NCBI GenBank assembly: GCA_946408295.1
Contig: CAMJRT010000028.1
Coordinates: 1-10,547 of the forward strand
Origin: an uncultured Bacteroidales bacterium
GTDB taxonomy: Bacteria > Bacteroidota > Bacteroidia > Bacteroidales > UBA932
Direction: 5' to 3'
DNA: 10,547 bases
Each line of letters begins with the position of its first letter. Positions within the stretch are counted from its first letter, which is position 1. A model generated the notes under the pieces. The model saw nothing but the letters and a program-made list of their open reading frames with translations, was not told the DNA's origin and ran no database searches. Shown in pieces: positions 1 to 6,780 of this stretch. The position numbers were made by a program, and so were the translations under genes.

Positions 1-1158
1 GCCGCAGCAATGGGTTTGGAGATGTTTGTGCTGGACGACGGCTGGTTCGGCAACGGCGAATATGCCCGCAACAACGACAGGGCCGGCTTGGGCGACTGGG
101 AACTCAATACGGAAAAACTCCCCGAGGGTATTGATTACATCGCCTCTCACGCCCACGACAAGGGGCTGAAATTCGGCATCTGGATTGAGCCCGAAATGGT
201 CAATCCCAAGAGTAATTTGGCCAACAACCATCCCGACTGGGTGGTCCGCAGCCCGGGCCGCGAAATCTACACGGGCCGCAACCAGTGGCTGCTGGACTTG
301 AGCAACCCGGACGTACAGGACTTCGTTTATGGCGTCTTTGACCGCACGATGCAACTCAGCGACAAGATTGACTATATCAAATGGGACTGCAACCGCGTGG
401 TGAACTCCTTCGGCAGCGACTGGCAGAAAGACCAGGACCGTTTCTTCGTCGAGTATGTCCAGGGCTATTACAAGGTGCTGCGCAGGGTTCGCGAAAAGTA
501 TCCCGAGGTCATCATCCAGTGCTGCTCCTCCGGCGGAAGCCGCGTGGATTACGGACAGTTGGCTTACCACAACGAAGTCTGGGCCAGCGACAATACGGAT
601 GCGGTGTGCCGCGCGTATGTTCAGTACGGCACCAGTCTCATCTATCCGGCCAGCATTATGGGTTGCCACGTTTCTGCCGTTCCCAACCACCAGAGCGGCG
701 CTATCACGCCCCTCAAATTCCGTTTCGATATGGCTTGCGCAGGCCGTCTGGGTATGGAACTCCAGCCCAAGGACCTGAGTGATTCAGAACGCGCCTTGGC
801 CGACCGCTGTATCAAGTCTTACAAGCAGTACCGTGACCTGGTGTTCAACGGAGACCTCTACCGGCTCGTCGCACCCGAAGAGGGACGTTACGCCCTGATG
901 TATGTCTCGCAGGACAAGCGCCGGGCGGTGGTCTATGGATTCAACCTGTCTTATGAGAGCCGCGAGATTTTCCGTACCCTACGCCTGGACGGGCTCAACC
1001 CCGACCTGCGCTACAAGGTGAACGAACTTAATGTAGAAAAGTCCTGCTGGTGGGGCAACGGCGACACCTTCACCGGCGACTTCCTGATGAACGGCGGCTT
1101 CAACCCCCGTCTCGACAAGACCTTCTCCAGCGCTATCTTCTACCTTGAGGCGGAGTAG
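1..1158 (+). CDS. GH36 alpha-galactosidase, C-terminal half (5' end outside window)
   Basis: Likely hydrolyses terminal alpha-1,6-galactosyl residues (raffinose, melibiose or galactomannan type substrates) by a retaining mechanism. The frame is open from base 1, so the ATG at base 10 is internal, not a start. The 385 visible residues are roughly half of a typical ~700-residue GH36 enzyme; the N-terminal beta-supersandwich is missing because of the window edge. Catalytic signatures are present, numbered within the fragment: LDDGWFG near residue 10, the nucleophile Asp129 in YIKWDCNR, and the acid/base Asp197 in WASDNTDA. The 68-residue spacing fits the family. The substrate-binding Cys-rich motif reads CSSGGSRVD (residues 175-183), with Ser180 where I expect Gly. 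The last ~100 residues look like the usual C-terminal beta domain, and the TAG stop is normal. It lies 57 bases upstream of the regulator on the same strand and may end an upstream operon. Signal peptide status cannot be judged. Family assignment is firm; exact substrate is not. Confidence 0.93.
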   Translation, partial: AAAMGLEMFVLDDGWFGNGEYARNNDRAGLGDWELNTEKLPEGIDYIASHAHDKGLKFGIWIEPEMVNPKSNLANNHPDWVVRSPGREIYTGRNQWLLDLSNPDVQDFVYGVFDRTMQLSDKIDYIKWDCNRVVNSFGSDWQKDQDRFFVEYVQGYYKVLRRVREKYPEVIIQCCSSGGSRVDYGQLAYHNEVWASDNTDAVCRAYVQYGTSLIYPASIMGCHVSAVPNHQSGAITPLKFRFDMACAGRLGMELQPKDLSDSERALADRCIKSYKQYRDLVFNGDLYRLVAPEEGRYALMYVSQDKRRAVVYGFNLSYESREIFRTLRLDGLNPDLRYKVNELNVEKSCWWGNGDTFTGDFLMNGGFNPRLDKTFSSAIFYLEAE

Positions 1159-1186
1159 GCGCGGAAAACAGGAAAAGCAAAAACAC

Positions 1187-1194
1187 GATCTTTG
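1187..1194 (+). promoter_or_regulatory. Possible Bacteroidota -7 element for the HTCS gene
   Basis: GATCTTTG matches the Bacteroidota -7 consensus TAnnTTTG at all defined positions except the first base. It lies 21 bases before the preferred regulator start (1216) in the only gap separating it from the GH36 gene. No clear -33 TTTG is visible at the expected distance upstream, where the sequence is A/G-rich. The match is short, so this is a weak call. It is supported mainly by the same ATCTTTG core appearing before the next operon. Confidence 0.3.
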
Positions 1195-1215
1195 ATTCCG
1201 GGAGTACTTCCGCCC

Positions 1216-4200
1216 ATGAAACAAACCCCATTCGGTTTTATTCTGTTCTTCCTTCTGGCATTCCCTGTCGGGATGCAAGCCGGAGAGTTACGTTTCCATC
1301 CCTTCCAAGATGCCTCCTATAACGGCGGGATTCATAGTATTGCCAAGGATAGCACAGGCAGGATCTGGTTTAGCGGGGCGGATGCTGTATTTATGTTCGA
1401 CGGCAACCGGTTCGTACAACAGAATTCCCTTGTGACCTGCCAGAATCCTTCCACTTTTTGGAGTTTCGGACATCTGGCAATGGACGGGAAACAGCAGGTA
1501 TTCATTGCGACGAACCGGGGATTGCAGAAATACAATTATTCCACCCGGACCTTTAGCAGGATTCTTCCCGGGAATATAGGATCTTTGGAATCAACCGATG
1601 ACGGCATGCTGTGGTTTATCCGGGACGGGATTGTGACTTCGCTGACTCCTGACGAAGATGTAAAAGAGATTCCTTTGCCCAAGGAACTTGATCCGGATCC
1701 AAACTTCCTGATGCTGACCTGCAGCGAGAATACCGTGTGGCTTGCCTCTTCCCAAAAATTGCTGCGGCTTTGTCGGGAACGGTCTGCATTCGACGATTTC
1801 GCGGAAATGCCTGATGTGGTGGCAGATGTCCTGGAATGTAATGGAAAAGTATATGTTCTGACTCAGTATGCCGGCCTGTTTTGCTATTCGACGGATGGGC
1901 GTTTGTTGAAGAATTATCGTTTGCCCGCTGAGTATGGTGTGGAAATCAATGCAAAACAATTATTCAAGGCAAGTGAAGAAGAGATTTGGGCCGCTACCCA
2001 GCAAGGATTATTCTGCATTGATATTATTTCGGGGCAGAACAAATTGGTCCGCGCAAATCCCGGCAGGCCCTGGTCTTTGCCCAATAATTCGGTCTGGTCG
2101 GTTTATCGCGATCGGGACAAGGGTATCTGGATCGGAACCTATGGCGGAAAACTTGCGCTGGTAACAGACGGAGGCAGCGACGCTGACTATTTCAAGGCCG
2201 ATGGGAGCGGGCTCTCGCATCCGATTGTCAGTTGTTTTGCTGAAGATTCGGACGGGAATCTCTGGATAGGGACTGAAGGCGGAGGAATCACCGTATGGAA
2301 CAGACGGGACGATCTCTTTACCAACTACAATCAGCAAAGCCAGGTAGGATTGAATTCCAATATGATAAAAAGTCTTCGATGGGAATCGGGAGGACTGGTT
2401 GTCTGTTTATATAATGGAGGCTTGCAGCGTTTTGATCCCGGGCAAAAGAAATTTCAAAACATACTTTCGTCCAAAAACATACCCCGCCACATCTATTCAT
2501 TTGAACGGGAAGGACAGAGAGGCATATGGCTGACAGACCCGGATGATTGGCTGCTTTATTACGATTTCACCCTGGGGCGTTCTGTACAGGCTTCTTTTCT
2601 TGACAGTTCCCGGCATTCAATCCGTCTGAAAGCAGAAGACGTGTTCCGTTCAGCGAACGGGCATTTGATGATTCTGACGCGAACGGGGCTTTATGAAACT
2701 GATTCCAGACGGAATGTCATTCTACACCATCATTATATTCGGGATGCCGGTTTTGCGGCAAACAATCTGTGCTGCAAGTGTGTCAGTTCCGGGGGCTCCA
2801 TCTATTTCGGAACACGCGGCGGCGGACTTAACCGTCTTGATGGCGAGGGAAATTACCACTCCGTCACGACAAATTCAGACGTTTCCCTGGAAGGAATCTA
2901 TATTTTTGGAATAGAAGAGCAGGAATCTACCCTGTGGATGAGCACGAGCGATGGTATTTACTGTTATTCCGAAGAAAAGGATTCGATATGGCGATCTTCA
3001 GTCAATGAGCCTAGTCAATGTGGAGCATTTTACGTGCGGTCCTCTTTCAAGACATCGAAAGGAGAAGTGCTGTTTGGCGGAACAGATGGTTTTATTCTTT
3101 TCAATCCGGAACATATTGCTCCGAATCCGTATCTGCCGCATGTGTATTTTGTGAATCTGAAAATCAACGATACTCCCATCGCTCCGGAACAACTCCATTC
3201 CGCGCAGTTTTCCCCGTTGCATTTGAAACACAATCAATCGAGCCTTGAGATCAGTTTTGCAGCCGACAGTTATCTGAACCGAGAAAACAACAGTTTTGTA
3301 TACAGAATCCTCGGCATTTCCGATGCTTGGTCGGAACTTGCCAAGCATCAGCGCCTGGTCCGAATATTCGATCTTCCGCCCGGCAGTTATCGTTTCGAAG
3401 TAAAAGCGGCCAATAATGATGGTATCTGGGGGCGGGAGGTCTCTTCGATAGCGTTTGACATCGCACCTTCCCCATTCTTTACCTGGTGGGCGAATTGTAT
3501 CTATTTTCTTTTGCTGTCCAGTCTGGTGTTATTGATCTGGCGTTTCTTTACCAACCGCAAGATTTATCAGCAACAACAGGCTCTGATCCGGGCCCGAATT
3601 GAGTTTTTTACCCACATTTCACACGACCTTAAAACCCCGCTTTCCCTCATCGTTGACCCACTGCACCAGTTACGCAAGCAGGTAATCGCGGGATCAGAAG
3701 CGGAAACCTATGCTTCATTGATAGAGCAGAATGTCGGACGGATTCGGAGAATGATCAGTCAGTTGCTTATGTTCCGCCAGATTGAAAGCCAGAAGATGAC
3801 TCCTGATTCCCGACCCGGGGAACTGGTCGGCTTTCTTCACCGGCTCTTCGCATTGTTTGGCCCTTATGCCGAAAAGAAGGGATTCCGTATGTCTTTTACG
3901 GCGGAACCGGAGCAGTGGTACACCCATTTCGATTATGACATGATTGAAAAGATTTTTACCAATCTGCTTTCAAATGCGGTGAAATATACACCCGAAGGAA
4001 ATGAAATCATTCTGTCCTTCCTTAGTCGGGAAAGCGGGGTCGAAGTGCTCGTCAGCAATACCGGCGTTGAAATAGATGCCATCACCCAGGAGAAAATCTT
4101 CAAAGACTTCGAATGCGTTACCGGCTCACCCTCCGACTTCGAATCCAGTACCGGCCTCGGACTTGCCATCGTCCGGAAACTGGTCGATGCGCTTGATGGA

Positions 4201-5124
4201 TCCATACAACTGGAATCAGATGACGGGAAAGTGACATTCAAGGTTTTGTTGCCATTGAGACAGGGCAAGGCAGAAGAGATTCCCCCTGACGACAATACCT
4301 ATAAATTTGCCGCCACGGAATTGAAGTCGCTTCTGCGTGACCTGGACCATACGATGGAGACGCACGAAAAGAAGTCCCGAAAAGCCCATTCCGTCGTAAT
4401 CATTGATGATCATGATGAATTGAGAAAATATCTTGAAATGCACCTGTCCCACAGATACAACGTCTATTCTTCCTCTGACGGGAAAAGCGGTGTGGCGAGC
4501 GTAAAAAAAGTTCTTCCACAAGTGGTCATTACCGATTTGAAGATGTCGAATCTGGACGGATATCAGGTCTGTCACCAGCTCCGTGAAGAAGAGAAAACGG
4601 CACATATTCCGATTATTGTCCTTTCCGGAAGTACCCAGGATAAGGTGTCGGCACTGGAAGCCGGGGCCAACCTGTTTATGGAAAAACCTTTCGACATGGC
4701 TTATCTGATGAGTCAGGTCGAAGTGCTGATCAGGACCGAAGATGAATATCGCCGGCATTATAGCAAACGGTTTTTGGTCGAGCCGGGCAAAGAAAAAATT
4801 GAAGATGCCGATGCCGCTTTGATTGCCAAGGCGATGGAACTGATTGAAAAGAACATGGACAACAACGAATACGATGTGGAAGACTTTGTATCCGATATGG
4901 GCATCGGGCGTACCGTGTTATATCAGAAATTGAAAGCCGCGACCGGGATGCCGGTGAAAGAATTCATTCTGGATATTCGTCTCCGTCGTGCCGCCCAACT
5001 GCTGAAAGACTCCAACCTTACCGTTTCCGAAATTTCCTGGAGCACCGGCTTTTCTAACCCAAAGTATTTCAGCGTCTGTTTCAAACGCCGTTTTGACAAA
5101 ACTCCTACCGAGTATCGGGGTTAA
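1216..5124 (+). CDS. Hybrid two-component system (HTCS) sensor kinase/AraC-type regulator
   Basis: A one-protein sensor, kinase and transcription factor of 1302 residues, the type that controls PULs after binding an oligosaccharide in the periplasm. I chose ATG 1216 over an in-frame TTG at 1192 because it opens directly with a signal peptide (residues 1-22, likely cut after MQA) and has GGGAG 11 bases upstream. About 14 propeller blades with [IV]W-x-G-[TS]-x-x-G type repeats span ~30-640, fitting two seven-bladed propellers. A Y_Y_Y domain follows (~675-745), then one membrane span (~757-778). The HisKA box has His803 in ISHDLKTPL. The ATPase domain has an N box at Asn916/Asn920 and a G box at Gly980/Gly982, but its G1 box is NTGVE (948-952) instead of DxGxG. 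The receiver has Asp1064/Asp1065, phosphoacceptor Asp1107, Ser1137 and Lys1157. An AraC-type double helix-turn-helix fills ~1205-1302. It probably regulates the operon starting 105 bases downstream. It is visibly AT-richer than its neighbours. Confidence 0.96.
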   Translation: MKQTPFGFILFFLLAFPVGMQAGELRFHPFQDASYNGGIHSIAKDSTGRIWFSGADAVFMFDGNRFVQQNSLVTCQNPSTFWSFGHLAMDGKQQVFIATNRGLQKYNYSTRTFSRILPGNIGSLESTDDGMLWFIRDGIVTSLTPDEDVKEIPLPKELDPDPNFLMLTCSENTVWLASSQKLLRLCRERSAFDDFAEMPDVVADVLECNGKVYVLTQYAGLFCYSTDGRLLKNYRLPAEYGVEINAKQLFKASEEEIWAATQQGLFCIDIISGQNKLVRANPGRPWSLPNNSVWSVYRDRDKGIWIGTYGGKLALVTDGGSDADYFKADGSGLSHPIVSCFAEDSDGNLWIGTEGGGITVWNRRDDLFTNYNQQSQVGLNSNMIKSLRWESGGLVVCLYNGGLQRFDPGQKKFQNILSSKNIPRHIYSFEREGQRGIWLTDPDDWLLYYDFTLGRSVQASFLDSSRHSIRLKAEDVFRSANGHLMILTRTGLYETDSRRNVILHHHYIRDAGFAANNLCCKCVSSGGSIYFGTRGGGLNRLDGEGNYHSVTTNSDVSLEGIYIFGIEEQESTLWMSTSDGIYCYSEEKDSIWRSSVNEPSQCGAFYVRSSFKTSKGEVLFGGTDGFILFNPEHIAPNPYLPHVYFVNLKINDTPIAPEQLHSAQFSPLHLKHNQSSLEISFAADSYLNRENNSFVYRILGISDAWSELAKHQRLVRIFDLPPGSYRFEVKAANNDGIWGREVSSIAFDIAPSPFFTWWANCIYFLLLSSLVLLIWRFFTNRKIYQQQQALIRARIEFFTHISHDLKTPLSLIVDPLHQLRKQVIAGSEAETYASLIEQNVGRIRRMISQLLMFRQIESQKMTPDSRPGELVGFLHRLFALFGPYAEKKGFRMSFTAEPEQWYTHFDYDMIEKIFTNLLSNAVKYTPEGNEIILSFLSRESGVEVLVSNTGVEIDAITQEKIFKDFECVTGSPSDFESSTGLGLAIVRKLVDALDGSIQLESDDGKVTFKVLLPLRQGKAEEIPPDDNTYKFAATELKSLLRDLDHTMETHEKKSRKAHSVVIIDDHDELRKYLEMHLSHRYNVYSSSDGKSGVASVKKVLPQVVITDLKMSNLDGYQVCHQLREEEKTAHIPIIVLSGSTQDKVSALEAGANLFMEKPFDMAYLMSQVEVLIRTEDEYRRHYSKRFLVEPGKEKIEDADAALIAKAMELIEKNMDNNEYDVEDFVSDMGIGRTVLYQKLKAATGMPVKEFILDIRLRRAAQLLKDSNLTVSEISWSTGFSNPKYFSVCFKRRFDKTPTEYRG

Positions 5125-5142
5125 TTTTTGTTCATCCGTACA

Positions 5143-5185
5143 AAATGAAACCATTTCCGTATAACAAGCGGAAATGATTTCTTTT
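5143..5185. promoter_or_regulatory. Long imperfect inverted repeat (operator or terminator candidate)
   Basis: The core is a perfect 8-base inverted repeat, CATTTCCG (5152-5159) and CGGAAATG (5169-5176), around the 9-base loop TATAACAAG. Past a C/A mismatch (5151/5177) pairing resumes with GAAA (5147-5150) and TTTC (5178-5181). Past a T/T mismatch (5146/5182) it continues with AAA (5143-5145) and TTT (5183-5185). That gives 15 paired positions of 17 per arm. It starts 18 bases after the regulator stop and ends 44 bases before the next start. The T-rich right edge suits an intrinsic terminator for the regulator. Its position across the expected -33 region of the next promoter equally suits an operator. 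Confidence 0.6.
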
Positions 5186-5194
5186 GATTATCAC

Positions 5195-5202
5195 CATCTT
5201 TG
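5195..5202 (+). promoter_or_regulatory. Possible -7 promoter element of the operon starting at 5230
   Basis: CATCTTTG, followed by CG, matches the Bacteroidota -7 consensus TAnnTTTG at every defined base except the first. It lies 28 bases before the ATG at 5230, giving a short plausible leader. No good -33 TTTG lies about 20 bases upstream; that stretch is occupied by the right arm of the inverted repeat. This is compatible with a promoter that needs an activator, as expected for an HTCS target. The call rests on a short match. Confidence 0.4.
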
Positions 5203-5229
5203 CGAAGAAGAAACCTCGGAATTACAAAG

Positions 5230-6780
5230 ATGAATTTTATCAAAACTCTCGTCTTGCCGTTTATGCTCTTGCCGCTCCTGTTTTCATGTGGCAAGAATAA
5301 CAGTGTTCCGGCAGATGAGACATCCTCTTCGGATTACGTAGCCATTAAGGTCATTCCAGACCGCACATCCGTACTGAAAAACCCCCTGAACGGCTGGGTA
5401 ATGTATTTGGGGCGCAGTTGGGACGAAAATTTCTGGACATCCCAGGGATATGATGCCGTTGCCTGTTCGGCAGGTGGAACCGTCAAAGTGTCGGACTATG
5501 CGTCCACCGCTTACCTCCGCACAAGTTGGGCTTCACTGGAACCCGAAGAGGGCAATTATGTATGGCGTGACGAGACGACGCGTTATTACAAATTGCTGAA
5601 GAGTTGCCTTGACCGCGGGATGCGACTGGCTTTCCGCATCGTTATTGACGGAAGAGACCAAGGACAGAACACCCCTTCGTATGTTATTGACGCGGGAGCC
5701 AAATACTATACGGAGGGTGGAGGCAATCACAAGACCCCTTATCCGGACGACCCGGTATTCCAGGCGAAATTTGAAAAATTCATTCAAGAATTTGCCCGGG
5801 ATTTCAACAATCCGGACAAGGTTGATTTTATAGATGGCTTCTCGTTGGGCAAATGGGGCGAAGCCCATGCGCTGATTTTCAGCGACAATAGCAACAAGCG
5901 GAGTGTGTACGACTGGTTCACTTCCCTCTACGCCCGGAGTTTTACACGGATTCCCCTTTTTGTCAATTATCATCGTCTCATAGGCGATCCCAATCAAAAC
6001 AGTTGGTCAGATACGGTACCGTCCGACACGGAACCGATGCTGGAAAGCGCGATAGCCAAGGGCTACAGCCTTCGCCATGATGCATTTGGGATGACGGGCT
6101 ATTATAAGGATTGGGAGAAAGGTTTCGCGAAGAAATGGAATTACAAAAGACCCATAGCGATGGAAGGAGGTTGGATTACCGGAGGTACCCACCGCTATTG
6201 GATTGACCCCTCGGGACTATACAGGGAAGGACATCCAGAAGACGTTCGCCAGGGAGAGTATGACGCTTCAGCCGAAGCGCACGTGAATCTGATGGACCTG
6301 CGGGTCGGCGATGAAACGGCTTCCTGGTTCGGAAAATGTTTCCATTTGGTGCAATCCTTCATCGAGAGGGGAGGGTACCGCCTTTACCCCGACCAGATAA
6401 AAGTTCCCAAACAGGCAGCAAGCGGCAGTTCGGTCAAATTGTCCCACAGATGGATCAATTTGGGATGGGGGTACTGCCCTACCAACATCCCGCAATGGAA
6501 TCAGTGCTATAAAGTAGGGTTTGCCCTGCTGGATGCTTCCGACCATCCCGTAAAAATTTTTGTTGCCGAAGAAACCGACCTTTCTTTGTGGCTCAACGGA
6601 AAACCGACATCCTATGAGACAACAATCCGTCTTGAGGACATTCCTTCCGGAGAATATATGTGGGCCGTCGGGTTGGTGAATACGTCAAAAAACAATGTGC
6701 CCGGCCTCAGAATGGCCACAGAAAACAGCCGGCTTACCCAAGATGGATGGGCACGTATCCATACAGTCAATATTAAATGA
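5230..6780 (+). CDS. DUF4832-like putative glycosidase, lipoprotein (first of tandem pair)
   Basis: No characterised enzyme is recognised. The layout resembles DUF4832-type proteins, thought to combine a TIM-barrel-like body with a C-terminal beta domain. The 516-residue product starts at ATG 5230, which begins directly with a lipoprotein signal; an in-frame TTG at 5200 overlaps the -7 element and would add ten charged residues. The lipobox is LLFSC with Cys20, followed by a polar linker without an obvious acidic surface-export motif, so surface or periplasmic location is open. Landmarks: NPLNGW (51-56), a SWASLEPEEGNYVW segment typical of barrel glycosidases, a 22-residue block (128-149) identical in the next gene, GKWGEAH with Glu211, LRHDAFG, MEGGW with Glu312, and GYR (382-384) opening the beta domain. 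Glu211 and Glu312 are candidate catalytic residues by motif only. It heads an operon with its paralogue and SusC. A sugar-binding or non-hydrolytic role remains possible. Confidence 0.75.
   Translation: MNFIKTLVLPFMLLPLLFSCGKNNSVPADETSSSDYVAIKVIPDRTSVLKNPLNGWVMYLGRSWDENFWTSQGYDAVACSAGGTVKVSDYASTAYLRTSWASLEPEEGNYVWRDETTRYYKLLKSCLDRGMRLAFRIVIDGRDQGQNTPSYVIDAGAKYYTEGGGNHKTPYPDDPVFQAKFEKFIQEFARDFNNPDKVDFIDGFSLGKWGEAHALIFSDNSNKRSVYDWFTSLYARSFTRIPLFVNYHRLIGDPNQNSWSDTVPSDTEPMLESAIAKGYSLRHDAFGMTGYYKDWEKGFAKKWNYKRPIAMEGGWITGGTHRYWIDPSGLYREGHPEDVRQGEYDASAEAHVNLMDLRVGDETASWFGKCFHLVQSFIERGGYRLYPDQIKVPKQAASGSSVKLSHRWINLGWGYCPTNIPQWNQCYKVGFALLDASDHPVKIFVAEETDLSLWLNGKPTSYETTIRLEDIPSGEYMWAVGLVNTSKNNVPGLRMATENSRLTQDGWARIHTVNIK

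Noticed and set aside
381..782. Alternative + strand frame inside the GH36 gene
   Set aside because: It overlaps catalytic GH36 sequence in a different frame and has an Arg/Pro/Gln-rich composition typical of a shadow frame.
1..1158. ATG at base 10 as the start of the alpha-galactosidase
   Set aside because: The frame is open from base 1 and the conserved catalytic core begins immediately, so the true start lies outside the window.
1199..1212. Near-palindrome CGGGAGTACTTCCG just before the HTCS start
   Set aside because: It has only seven-base arms with one mismatch and no second copy in the window, so chance is a sufficient explanation. It could be revisited if it recurs in related loci.
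1192..1215. TTG start adding eight residues to the HTCS
   Set aside because: The ATG at 1216 opens directly with a signal peptide and has a GGGAG upstream; the TTG overlaps the possible -7 element.
4216..4758. 180-codon minus-strand frame over the receiver domain
   Set aside because: It is opposite a well-conserved receiver sequence and shows no domain or signal of its own.
5200..5229. TTG start adding ten residues to the lipoprotein
   Set aside because: The extension is charged, spoils the lipoprotein signal and overlaps the promoter-like CATCTTTG.
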